Below, in pieces: positions 1-6,379 of a stretch of DNA of 21,770 nt. The stretch's first letter is position 1; each line of letters opens with the position of its first letter. The notes beneath the pieces are model-generated. The model was not told where the DNA came from and did no database searches. It worked only from the letters and a program-made list of their open reading frames with translations. The position numbers and the translations under genes are program-made. This DNA is from Rhodobiaceae bacterium (GTDB lineage: Bacteria > Pseudomonadota > Alphaproteobacteria > Parvibaculales > Parvibaculaceae), in contig NVWR01000003.1 of the NCBI GenBank assembly GCA_002746275.1, positions 106,039 to 127,808 of the forward strand. The letters run 5' to 3'.

Positions 1-1376
1 ACAAAATAGAAATAGCCTAGCTTGTCCTGCCTCAGCAGATCGCCGGTACGAAACCACGCATCTCCCTTTTCGAAAACATCGCGCAGAATTTTCTTTTCCG
101 TCTCTTCCTTCTTGGCATAACCGTCAAAGCGCCCGGTTGGCTGGTCCGGGTCGTTGGAAATTTTACCCAGCGCTTCGCCCACCTCGTCAGGTTCACAGAT
201 CTGACAGAACCCGTTCGCACCGCGCACAGGCTCTTCATTCTCAACGTCAAACTTGACGATCTCCACGTTGAACTTTGACTTTGCCCAACCAGGGATACGC
301 CCGATGGAGCCAACCGTGCCGTCATAGTTCAGCAACGCCACATTGCCTTCGGTCGCACCGTAGAATTCCAGAACTTTGGGAATCTTGAATCGCTTTTGAA
401 AGGCCGGCCAGATTTCGGGGCGCAGACCGTTGCCGATCACCATCCGCAACCTGTGTTTGCGTTCCTTGGGATGCGTGTCCGTGTTCAACATGTAACGACA
501 CAGCTCACCGATATACTGGAAAAGCGTTGCTTTGTTATCGACCACATCATCCCAGAAATTACGTGCGGAAAACCGGCGCGCAATGATGATAGAGCCTCCA
601 ACCGTAAGGGTTGTCCCAACGGCACAAACGCCCCCCGCAGAGTGATAAAGCGGCAGGCAGATATACATCCGGTCTTTCTCTGTCGCGTTAGCCGCGGCAG
701 AAAAGCCACCCATCATGACCAGAAGCCGCACATGGGGAATTTTGGCAGCCTTGGGGTTGCCCGTCGTGCCGCTCGTATAGATGTAGAGCGCGGTGTTATC
801 CGTGGTCAGGCCGTCGCGAAAATCAGCTGGCAGTGGGTCAGGCAAGTTACCCCCTAGTGTCGCATCAAGATCCTCAGAGCCCTGCACCTTGCCCCCGGTC
901 GCCCAGACTTTCAAAGGGCGCTCAAGTTGATCAACGGCGGAGGCATAATTATCAGCAAGCTCGGCGCCAAGCACCAGATGGTCCGCACCTGATATTGACA
1001 GCGAGTGGACAAGCGCCCCGCCCTTCAAATTTGTATTGATAAGCGCCGCCGCGCCCCCCGCTTTGACGATACCGAGCCAGGCAACGATGTATTCCGCGCG
1101 GTTTTCCATCAACAGGGCCACTGACTTTTCAGGGCCAATCCCCAGGCTCCGCGCCCAACGGGCATATCGGTTGGCCGCAGCGTCGAGTTCCGCGTAGGTC
1201 AGGTTGCCGCTGTCAGACACAATCGCCACATTGTTCGGCTTCGCCTGAGCAATTTCCTCAATGACATCTGCAAACGTTCGTTTGGGGTCGTCATACACAC
1301 CCCCCACCCGCTTCAGAGAGCGCAGGGCGGCACGCAGATAGGTCACCTCATTGCTGATCCGTTTGACAAGTCCCAT
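1..1376 (-). CDS. Long-chain acyl-CoA synthetase, FATP/VLACS-like, C-terminus outside window
   Basis: An AMP-forming ligase that would activate fatty acids to acyl-CoA using ATP and CoA. About 458 residues are visible from the ATG at 1376. The reading frame is open to the window edge, so the C-terminal lid domain is missing. Visible landmarks are the phosphate-binding motif YTSGTTGNPKAAK (about residues 199-211), the adenylate-binding YGATEGN (about 340) and the hinge-side GDAWFRTGDLLR (about 435-446). The N-terminus (KRISNEVTYLRAALRSLKRV), the LLMENRAEY segment and the YGATEGN form match the long-chain/FATP-type branch more than FadD or Acs. An AGGGAG Shine-Dalgarno lies about six bases before the ATG. 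It is divergent from the TusA-like gene. Chain-length specificity cannot be read here. Confidence 0.9.
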   Translation of the reverse strand, partial: MGLVKRISNEVTYLRAALRSLKRVGGVYDDPKRTFADVIEEIAQAKPNNVAIVSDSGNLTYAELDAAANRYARWARSLGIGPEKSVALLMENRAEYIVAWLGIVKAGGAAALINTNLKGGALVHSLSISGADHLVLGAELADNYASAVDQLERPLKVWATGGKVQGSEDLDATLGGNLPDPLPADFRDGLTTDNTALYIYTSGTTGNPKAAKIPHVRLLVMMGGFSAAANATEKDRMYICLPLYHSAGGVCAVGTTLTVGGSIIIARRFSARNFWDDVVDNKATLFQYIGELCRYMLNTDTHPKERKHRLRMVIGNGLRPEIWPAFQKRFKIPKVLEFYGATEGNVALLNYDGTVGSIGRIPGWAKSKFNVEIVKFDVENEEPVRGANGFCQICEPDEVGEALGKISNDPDQPTGRFDGYAKKEETEKKILRDVFEKGDAWFRTGDLLRQDKLGYFYF

Positions 1377-1411
1377 GTTCACTCCCTTTTTTTCCTTTTT
1401 GACTTTAGAAT

Positions 1412-1440
1412 GTTATGCAACCGGGTCAAACCCCACTCAA
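1412..1440 (-). promoter_or_regulatory. Possible sigma70-type promoter for the acyl-CoA synthetase
   Basis: On the minus strand TTGAGT (1440-1435) and CATAAC (1417-1412) are separated by 17 bases, each matching four of six consensus positions. The pair lies 36-64 bases upstream of the synthetase ATG in an 88-base divergent gap. This is a pattern match only. Confidence 0.3.
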
Positions 1441-1464
1441 GCGCAATCAACCCCCTGAGGTATT

Positions 1465-1725
1465 GTGAGCGACGTTCACGAAGTTCTGCTCGATGTAACG
1501 GGCCTCACCTGCCCTCTGCCGGTCTTGCGTGCGCAAAAGCTCCTGCGTGAGAGCGTGCCCGGAGCCGTCATCAAGGTTCTGGCGACAGATCCCGTCGCCG
1601 CCATCGATTTTCCCCACTTCTGTCAGGAAAGTGGGCATGAATTGTTGGAAACGGGTGAGCACCCTCACCCAGATGGCCGGACCGGCTCAGCTCTGTTCTT
1701 TCGCATCAAGTGCATAGCCAGCTGA
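1465..1725 (+). CDS. TusA-family sulfurtransferase-like protein
   Basis: A small protein of 86 residues. It carries the TusA signature LTCPLPVLRAQKLL with the CPxP motif at residues 16-19, where Cys16 is the persulfide-carrying residue of the family. The rest follows the beta-alpha-beta fold pattern (VIKVLATDPVAAIDFPHFC) expected of TusA/YeeD/SirA-like proteins. The start is a GTG at 1465 backed by GAGG five bases upstream, and no ATG is available before the motif. TusA proteins hand sulfur on for tRNA thiolation or other sulfur relays. Paralogues with different partners are common, so the exact role is open. Its stop lies two bases from the stop of the convergent acetyltransferase gene, leaving no room for a private terminator. 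Confidence 0.85.
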   Translation: MSDVHEVLLDVTGLTCPLPVLRAQKLLRESVPGAVIKVLATDPVAAIDFPHFCQESGHELLETGEHPHPDGRTGSALFFRIKCIAS

Positions 1726-1727
1726 CC

Positions 1728-2285
1728 TTACGTAAACTCGGCCCTCAGCACCGCGTAACTATGCTCATCAACCCAGCCCTCCGCCACTTTTCGGCTCGAC
1801 CGGAAAGTCGCCTCACGTTGCATGCCAAGTTTCTCCAGCACACGCACCGAAGCCCCATTGCGAGCGTCACAGGTTGCCCAGATCCGGTGCAACTCAAGAT
1901 CGGTAAAGCCAGCTGACATGAGAGCCTGGGCAGCTTCAGTCACATAGCCTTGTCCCCAACAATCGGGATGCAGCACGAAGCCGATTTCCGCATCATTGCG
2001 GGTCTCGTGATCCCCACGATAAAGGCAAAGCGCCCCGAGCAGCCTTTCATCCTCGCCCAGCGTCAGCCCAAGCTCATAGATAATCCGAGGGGTTTCCGCC
2101 TGCGCAGCAATAAAAGCTGAAAGAGATCCACACGTATCCTCAAGCTCATTTGGACCCCAAAACAAAAATCGGGTCACATCCTTGTGCGAGGCATAGGCAT
2201 GCATGGCGTCCAAATCACCGGTGCGAAGGTCACGGAGAACCAGTCGCTCGGTTGTAATGGGAAGGTGAAGACGACGCCCCGGCAT
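1728..2285 (-). CDS. GNAT-family N-acetyltransferase, RimJ/RimL-like
   Basis: A 185-residue acetyl-CoA-dependent acetyltransferase of the GNAT_3 (RimJ/RimL/YdaF) type. The N-terminus has the usual TTERLVLRDL strand-helix opening (11-20). Motif A is seen as CWGQGYVTEAAQAL (109-122), the acetyl-CoA pyrophosphate loop. Asn143 in DARNGASVRVLEKLGM belongs to the conserved motif B. Such proteins acetylate ribosomal protein N-termini, tRNA-linked substrates or small amines, and the substrate is not predictable here. The ATG at 2285 lies one base beyond the stop of the ArsC/Spx-like gene upstream, so the two are almost certainly translated from one message by coupling. Confidence 0.88.
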   Translation of the reverse strand: MPGRRLHLPITTERLVLRDLRTGDLDAMHAYASHKDVTRFLFWGPNELEDTCGSLSAFIAAQAETPRIIYELGLTLGEDERLLGALCLYRGDHETRNDAEIGFVLHPDCWGQGYVTEAAQALMSAGFTDLELHRIWATCDARNGASVRVLEKLGMQREATFRSSRKVAEGWVDEHSYAVLRAEFT

Positions 2286-2286
2286 G

Positions 2287-2634
2287 TCATAGAGCCTTCA
2301 ATGTTTCCTGTTGAGCAGGTTTGAAACCAACGACCACGCTCTCCCCCGCTTCAAAAACCGGGCGCTTGATCAGCGCTGGATACGCCACAAGCAGCGCCGC
2401 CGCCCCGGCACCCGCAGCACTTGCCTTCTCCTCATCCCCAAGCCCCCGCCATGTTGTACTGGCCTTATTGACCAGAACGTCCCAGCCAGCAGAGGCACCC
2501 CACCGCTTAACTTCTTCAAGGGTGACCGGATCCGCCCTCAGATCCCGGAAGTGGGAAGCAAGGCCCTCACTCTCCAGCCATTTCAACGCTTTCTTGCAGG
2601 TATCGCAGGATTTCAGCCCATTCACTCGGATCAT
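2287..2634 (-). CDS. ArsC/Spx/YffB-family thioredoxin-fold protein
   Basis: About 115 residues from the chosen ATG at 2634, which puts the family-typical N-terminus MIRVNGLKSCDTCKKAL at the start. The CDTC motif (Cys10, Cys13) replaces the single Cys of arsenate reductase ArsC. The downstream segment ALIKRPVFE carries the conserved Arg of the family. The two-cysteine form and short length resemble YffB/Spx-like reductases more than true ArsC, so arsenate reduction should not be assumed. In-frame alternatives are an ATG at 2655 and a TTG at 2676. The ribosome-binding sequence is weak at all three, so the start is the least certain part. It is the first gene of a two-gene unit with the acetyltransferase. 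Confidence 0.82.
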   Translation of the reverse strand: MIRVNGLKSCDTCKKALKWLESEGLASHFRDLRADPVTLEEVKRWGASAGWDVLVNKASTTWRGLGDEEKASAAGAGAAALLVAYPALIKRPVFEAGESVVVGFKPAQQETLKAL

Positions 2635-2781
2635 TTCGTCGCCATTCGCTTTCATAAACCATTCGTTTTTCCCCAAAACAGTACCTTTTTAGGGAATTCA
2701 CCAAAAGACTTGATACGACTTTTCCTGTTTTAAGGAGAGAAACTACGTATTCTCATAACAGGGGAGCCTCGCTATGATGAA

Positions 2782-2809
2782 TTGTCGGCCTGCTGAGGAT
2801 TAGTACAAA
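2782..2809 (+). promoter_or_regulatory. Possible promoter of the TetR-family gene
   Basis: TTGTCG (2782-2787) and TACAAA (2804-2809) stand 16 bases apart, each matching four of six consensus positions. They lie 53-80 bases upstream of the TetR-family ATG. No TetR-type dyad was recognised around it. Weak support. Confidence 0.22.
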
Positions 2810-2861
2810 ATCCGTAGGGGGTTTGCATTGTTTGAGGCAGATCGTTCACGAAAGGCAGTCC

Positions 2862-3542
2862 ATGAGTAAAGCGCTTGAAAGCTCCGCACCGGTTGCACCT
2901 CCGCCACAAAAACGGATTCGCCGATCGGCCGAAGAATCTCGACGCGTCATTCTGGACGCTGCCGCCAAACGTCTGGCAGAGCTCGGACCGGAAGGCATTC
3001 GCTTGCAGGACATCGCGCGCGATGTCGGCATTTCACATCCAGCCATCCTGCATCATTTTGAAAGTCGGGCAGGTCTTGTCACAGCCCTGGTAGATCGTAC
3101 CACAACACAATTGCGCGAAAAGCTTCTCACTGTTTTGGAAGGTGAGTCTGATCAAGACGGCGAGTCGCAAATGCCACGTCTGGTGAACGACACGTTTGAA
3201 GCCCTAGCCGACCAGGGGACGGCAAAGCTCACATCCTGGATGTTGATGACGAATACCGGCACCGAGCAAACCCAAATCACAAGCGTCATCCCAGAGATCG
3301 TCGAGCGGGGCCATCAGGCGCGGATCAAACTTGCCGACAAGCTCGGCCGGTCTCACCCGGGGCGCGAGGACACGACCTTCCTGACCTTGCTGGTTGCGAA
3401 CGCAGCGTTCGGTGAGGCCGTCATCGGCGACTACCACTATAAGGCATGTGGCCTTGGGGATGACCCTGACGCCCCGCGGCGCTTCAGAGAATGGTTTGGA
3501 AAATTGCTGTCCGACTATTCGGTACCAAACCGCTCCGAGTAA
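2862..3542 (+). CDS. TetR/AcrR-family transcriptional regulator
   Basis: A 226-residue one-component regulator. The N-terminal TetR DNA-binding domain spans about residues 24-75, with the helix-turn-helix in IRLQDIARDVGISHPAILHHF (the GISHPAILHHF recognition helix is textbook for the family). The remaining 150 residues form the variable ligand-binding helices, whose ligand cannot be guessed. The ATG at 2862 is preferred over a TTG 39 bases upstream because AAAGG lies just before it. A Pro-rich, basic N-terminal tail (about residues 8-20) precedes the domain. It stands alone, divergent from the ArsC/Spx-like gene and followed by a convergent tRNA gene, so its target may be itself or distant. 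Confidence 0.88.
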   Translation: MSKALESSAPVAPPPQKRIRRSAEESRRVILDAAAKRLAELGPEGIRLQDIARDVGISHPAILHHFESRAGLVTALVDRTTTQLREKLLTVLEGESDQDGESQMPRLVNDTFEALADQGTAKLTSWMLMTNTGTEQTQITSVIPEIVERGHQARIKLADKLGRSHPGREDTTFLTLLVANAAFGEAVIGDYHYKACGLGDDPDAPRRFREWFGKLLSDYSVPNRSE

Positions 3543-3618
3543 CCCAAACGATCGCGAGCAATCAGCACCCCAGAAGGGGGCGAACCGCAATCCGTCACGC
3601 CTAAATATATTTGGAAAA

Positions 3619-3705
3619 TGGTGCCCCTGGCCGGACTCGAACCAGCACGCCCGTACGGACAGCAGATTTTGAATCTACCGCGTCTACCAATTCCGCCACA
3701 GGGGC
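3619..3705 (-). tRNA. tRNA-Leu (anticodon CAA)
   Basis: The minus strand reads GCCCCTG at the 5' end (3705) and CAGGGGC-ACCA at the 3' end (3623-3619), giving a perfect 7-bp acceptor stem with encoded CCA. The anticodon arm is GTAGA / TCTGC around the loop TTCAAAA, so the anticodon is CAA, reading UUG. The T arm has GGTTCGAGTCC. A long variable arm (TGTCCGTACGGGCG region) makes it a class II tRNA, as expected for leucine. Length 87 nt including CCA. Confidence 0.97.
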
Positions 3706-3725
3706 CTCCTAACGCAAACCATGCG

Positions 3726-3763
3726 CCCGAAGCGGCGCCATCATAGGCACCGCGCCGCTCGGG
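3726..3763. repeat. Inverted repeat around the tRNA-Leu promoter -10 box
   Basis: CCCGA-a-GCGGCGC (3726-3738) pairs with GCGCCGCTCGGG (3752-3763), a 12-bp stem with one bulged A and a 13-base loop that contains the -10 hexamer. No gene ends here, so it is not a terminator for a neighbour. It may be an operator or cruciform, or just follow from the GC-rich promoter sequence. Confidence 0.5.
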
Positions 3764-3767
3764 TCAA
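3740..3767 (-). promoter_or_regulatory. Sigma70-type promoter of tRNA-Leu with GC-rich discriminator
   Basis: Minus strand TTGACC (3767-3762) and TATGAT (3745-3740), each five of six to consensus, are 16 bases apart. A start point near 3733 would lie about 28 bases before the tRNA 5' end. Directly after the -10 box comes GGCGCCGC, a G+C-rich discriminator of the kind found at stringently controlled stable-RNA promoters. The same bases also form an inverted repeat (3726-3763). Confidence 0.7.
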
Positions 3768-3820
3768 AGGGAAAGAGCGCCCAATAGACAGAAATCGACC
3801 ATCCTGCTATCAGGGCTTCC

Positions 3821-4402
3821 ATGTTACGTGGCCTTTATGATTGGACGATGAACCTCGCAGCCCACCGCCATGCCCGGTGGGGCCTGGCACTTGTTGCGTT
3901 TGCCGAGAGTTCGGTCTTTCCCATTCCGCCAGATGTGGCGCTCATCCCGATGATCCTGGCCAAGCGCGCCATGGCCTGGGCCTACGCACTCATCTGCACC
4001 ATAGCCTCCGTTATCGGCGGGGCTGCGGGCTATGCCATCGGTTTTTTCTTCTTTGCCCAGGTCGGCGAGCCCATTCTCGCCTTCTATGGATACACAGACC
4101 AGTTCGCAAATTTCGCCAGCCGGTACAATGAGCATGGCGTCTGGATCGTCTTGATCGCGGGCCTGACCCCCTTTCCCTTCAAGGTCATCACCATTGCAAG
4201 CGGTGCCACGGCGCTTAATTTTTTCGTCTTCATCGCTGCAAGCCTCGCCGCTCGTAGCGCCCGGTTTTTCGCTGTCGCCGCCCTTCTGTGGTGGTTTGGA
4301 GAACCCATCCGCAGTTTCATTGACCGCTATTTTGCGATTCTCTCGATCCTTTTTGTCGCAGCCCTCATTGGCGGTTTCCTTTTGATAGGCTTCATACTGT
4401 AG
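3821..4402 (+). CDS. DedA/YqaA-family membrane protein
   Basis: A 193-residue inner-membrane protein of the SNARE-associated/DedA (VTT) superfamily, YqaA branch. The beginning MLRGLYDWTMNLAAHRHARW and the re-entrant segment FAESSVFPIPPDVALIPMIL (about 27-46) are characteristic. The glycine-rich SVIGGAAGYAIG (about 63-74) and the second re-entrant segment GLTPFPFKVITIASGA (about 113-128) follow, then hydrophobic helices to the C-terminus. Family members move or maintain lipids, and some act in undecaprenyl-phosphate recycling. The substrate is not known for this branch. The ATG at 3821 has AGGG upstream and matches the family N-terminus. It is the first gene of a run with dsbB nine bases downstream and coq7 after that. 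Confidence 0.9.
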   Translation: MLRGLYDWTMNLAAHRHARWGLALVAFAESSVFPIPPDVALIPMILAKRAMAWAYALICTIASVIGGAAGYAIGFFFFAQVGEPILAFYGYTDQFANFASRYNEHGVWIVLIAGLTPFPFKVITIASGATALNFFVFIAASLAARSARFFAVAALLWWFGEPIRSFIDRYFAILSILFVAALIGGFLLIGFIL

Positions 4403-4411
4403 GCTGGGCCC

Positions 4412-4957
4412 ATGTCGTTTTTAATGTCATTTTTAGCCTCGCTCCCCCTCACCAATCGGCAAATCCCCTGGTTGATATTTGCGATTTCCGTGTCGGCCCT
4501 CGGCAGTGCGCTCATTTTTGAGCATGTGGGCGGGCTGGCCCCGTGTGACCTTTGCTTGCAACAGCGTGTGCCCTACTGGGTCCTCATTCCTGCAGCCCTT
4601 TTGGCGGGCGCTTTATCACGAGAAGCCAATTTGGGGATCGCCCCGCTTGCGCTCATCGCCCTTTGCGTTGTCGCAGCGTCGGTCAATGTGGGCATTGCCG
4701 GATATCACGCCGGTGTCGAATATAAATGGTGGGAAGGCCCGACGGGCTGCACCGGCGGTGGCCTGATGGCAGGCAGCCTTGCAGAGCTGAAACAACAGCT
4801 TGCCGGCGTAAAAGTTCCCCGCTGCGACGAAATCGCCTGGAGCCTGTTTGGCATTTCCATGGCAGGCTACAACTTCCTGATCTCACTGGGTCTGGTCGCT
4901 CTCGGAATTTTACCTCTGCTGCGTTACTGGACCGCGACGGGCGTTGAGGAAGAGTAA
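4412..4957 (+). CDS. dsbB: Disulfide bond formation protein DsbB
   Basis: A 181-residue inner-membrane quinone reductase that reoxidises periplasmic DsbA and passes electrons to ubiquinone. It has four hydrophobic segments (about 18-36, 54-69, 75-98, 145-170). Cys45-x-x-Cys48 lies in APCDLCLQQR, followed by the QR pair typical of DsbB near the quinone. The second periplasmic loop carries Cys113 (GPTGCTGG) and Cys138 (VPRCDE), so both essential pairs are present. An in-frame ATG four codons later (4424) is an alternative start. The stop is one base before the coq7 ATG. The gene's presence between dedA-like and coq7 suggests one transcript. Confidence 0.9.
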   Translation: MSFLMSFLASLPLTNRQIPWLIFAISVSALGSALIFEHVGGLAPCDLCLQQRVPYWVLIPAALLAGALSREANLGIAPLALIALCVVAASVNVGIAGYHAGVEYKWWEGPTGCTGGGLMAGSLAELKQQLAGVKVPRCDEIAWSLFGISMAGYNFLISLGLVALGILPLLRYWTATGVEEE

Positions 4958-4958
4958 T

Positions 4959-5537
4959 ATGAGCGAGACATCCTTCAATCCTGCACAACATCATCCAGGC
5001 CGCACAACGACCGCTGAGCGCATCAAAGAGATGATCCGCGTCGACCATGCGGGCGAGTATGGCGCCGTTCGGATCTATGAGGGCCAACTCGCCGTCTTCC
5101 GGAACCTGCCCCACAAGAAGAAGATTACCGCTGCGTTAAAACACATGGCGGAAGAAGAGGAAGAACACCTGGCCCGCTTCAGTACGCTGGCTGTGGAACG
5201 TAACGTGCGCCCAACAGCCCTCAATCCGTTCTGGCACATAGGCGGCTTTGCCATGGGAGCTGTCACCGCCCTCATTGGAGAGAAGGCAGCGCACGCCTGC
5301 ACGGTCGCAGTGGAAACCGTGATCGACGAGCACTACCAGAGCCAGATTAGTGAGCTCACAGAGCTGGGAACAGAAGAAGATCTGAAAGACACGATCATCC
5401 AGTTCCGCGAAGAAGAAATTGCGCATAAGCAGCAAGCTCTGGATAGCGGTGCTGAAGAAGCCGTCGGTTACCCGCTGCTCTCCGGCGCGATCCAGGCCAT
5501 CTGCCGCATCGCCATTCGGACCTGCGAGAAAGTCTAA
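4959..5537 (+). CDS. coq7: Demethoxyubiquinone hydroxylase Coq7
   Basis: A di-iron carboxylate monooxygenase (192 residues) that performs the C6 hydroxylation, the penultimate step of ubiquinone biosynthesis, at the inner membrane. The ligand set is visible: Glu33 in HAGEYGAVRIYEGQ, the ExxH pair Glu67/His70 in AEEEEEHL, Glu119 in AVETVIDEHY, and the second ExxH Glu153/His156 in EEEIAHKQ. Full family length. The ATG at 4959 has GAGGAAGAG upstream, lying in the last codons of dsbB, so translation is probably coupled. Many alphaproteobacteria use Coq7 instead of UbiF. It ends 22 bases from the convergent HNH gene. Confidence 0.95.
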   Translation: MSETSFNPAQHHPGRTTTAERIKEMIRVDHAGEYGAVRIYEGQLAVFRNLPHKKKITAALKHMAEEEEEHLARFSTLAVERNVRPTALNPFWHIGGFAMGAVTALIGEKAAHACTVAVETVIDEHYQSQISELTELGTEEDLKDTIIQFREEEIAHKQQALDSGAEEAVGYPLLSGAIQAICRIAIRTCEKV

Positions 5538-5559
5538 CCCCGCACAGGCGACCCCAAGC

Positions 5560-6138
5560 TCACGGTTCCAGTTCGCTATCCCAATAGAGATAGTCACGCC
5601 AGCTGTCGTGAAGATAGTTGGGAGGAAACCGCCGCCCGTTTTTATGCAGCTCATTCACCGTTGGCCGGAAAGGAGCCTGCATCGGCAGCATGCCTGCGTC
5701 CTTTGGCAACTTGCCGCCTTTGCGCAAATTGCACGGCGCGCACGCCGTCACCACATTGTCCCACGTTGTCTGCCCGCCAAGGCGTCGCGGGATCAGGTGG
5801 TCGAAGGTCAATTCCGAGGGGTCCTCGCAATATTGACAGACAAAACTGTCCCGCAGAAAAAGATTAAAGCGGGTAAAGGCCGGATATCGGGCGGGCTTAA
5901 GATAGGTCTTGAGGGCCACCACGCTCGGTAACCGCATCTCAAAACTGGGACTGCGAACGGCGATCTCATAATTTGAGACAATATTCACCCGTTCCAGGAA
6001 CACCGCTTTCACCGCATCCTGCCAGGACCATAATGACAAGGGATAGTAGCTGAGCGGCCGAAAATCGGCGTTCAGAACCAGCGTCGGACATCCTTCTGGC
6101 GTCGCAAACTCACCGTGCACCTTCACCTCCCGTACCAT
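5560..6138 (-). CDS. HNH endonuclease-family protein
   Basis: A 192-residue protein with a C-terminal HNH nuclease domain (about 98-150): Cys101-x2-Cys104, the metal-binding Asp113-His114 in FDHLIPRRLGG, Asn128 in WDNVV, and Cys133-x2-Cys136 followed by Asn137. The two CxxC pairs form the structural zinc site. The N-terminal half (PTLVLNADFRPLSYYPLSLW) is a conserved region found in the widespread chromosomal HNH proteins of alphaproteobacteria and cyanobacteria, whose physiological role is not established. The ATG at 6138 is preceded by GAAGAA. A promoter and a 12-bp palindrome lie just upstream. Convergent with coq7. No methylase partner is nearby, so a restriction role is not supported. 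Confidence 0.92.
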   Translation of the reverse strand: MVREVKVHGEFATPEGCPTLVLNADFRPLSYYPLSLWSWQDAVKAVFLERVNIVSNYEIAVRSPSFEMRLPSVVALKTYLKPARYPAFTRFNLFLRDSFVCQYCEDPSELTFDHLIPRRLGGQTTWDNVVTACAPCNLRKGGKLPKDAGMLPMQAPFRPTVNELHKNGRRFPPNYLHDSWRDYLYWDSELEP

Positions 6139-6145
6139 TTTCTTC

Positions 6146-6157
6146 AAACGGCCGTTT
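6146..6157. repeat. Perfect 12-bp palindrome upstream of the HNH gene
   Basis: AAACGGCCGTTT is a perfect palindrome 8-19 bases before the HNH-gene ATG, between the predicted start point (about 6170) and the coding region. A second dyad, CCGTT-TCGAC-AACGG (6152-6166), overlaps it. Its position suits an operator or an mRNA hairpin near the ribosome-binding site, but nothing in the sequence decides this. Confidence 0.5.
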
Positions 6158-6176
6158 CGACAACGGTTTGGAAAAT

Positions 6177-6204
6177 ACTATATCTAGAGTGACGCCTGTG
6201 TGAA
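6177..6204 (-). promoter_or_regulatory. Sigma70-type promoter of the HNH gene
   Basis: Minus strand TTCACA (6204-6199) and TATAGT (6182-6177), each five of six to consensus, spaced by 16 bases. It lies 39-66 bases upstream of the ATG at 6138, giving a short leader that includes the palindrome. Confidence 0.55.
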
Positions 6205-6379
6205 GCCACCAGCACATATGTCCATCGCCCACAGCTATGCCCCTAAATTGAGGGGGTCGGCAGCGTTTGGCCCTAAAACTGCAAATCCTTCCGTATCCGA
6301 CGTCGTCCGTCCCATCTTTGCACGTAACTGTGCCAATTTGGGACAAAGACGGCCGCCCCCAGCTGGATGGACCCGACCG

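Noticed and set aside
3568..3579. CCCC-AGAA-GGGG stem-loop downstream of the TetR gene.
   Set aside because: Only four pairs and no T-run; too weak to call a terminator.
3726..3763. Reading the inverted repeat as a Rho-independent terminator.
   Set aside because: No gene ends on either side of it and no T-run follows; it coincides with the tRNA-Leu promoter instead.
6200..6379. N-terminal extension of the acyltransferase by 60 codons.
   Set aside because: The extra residues are not family-like and contain no helix; the family start matches the ATG at 6380, and the region overlaps the HNH promoter.
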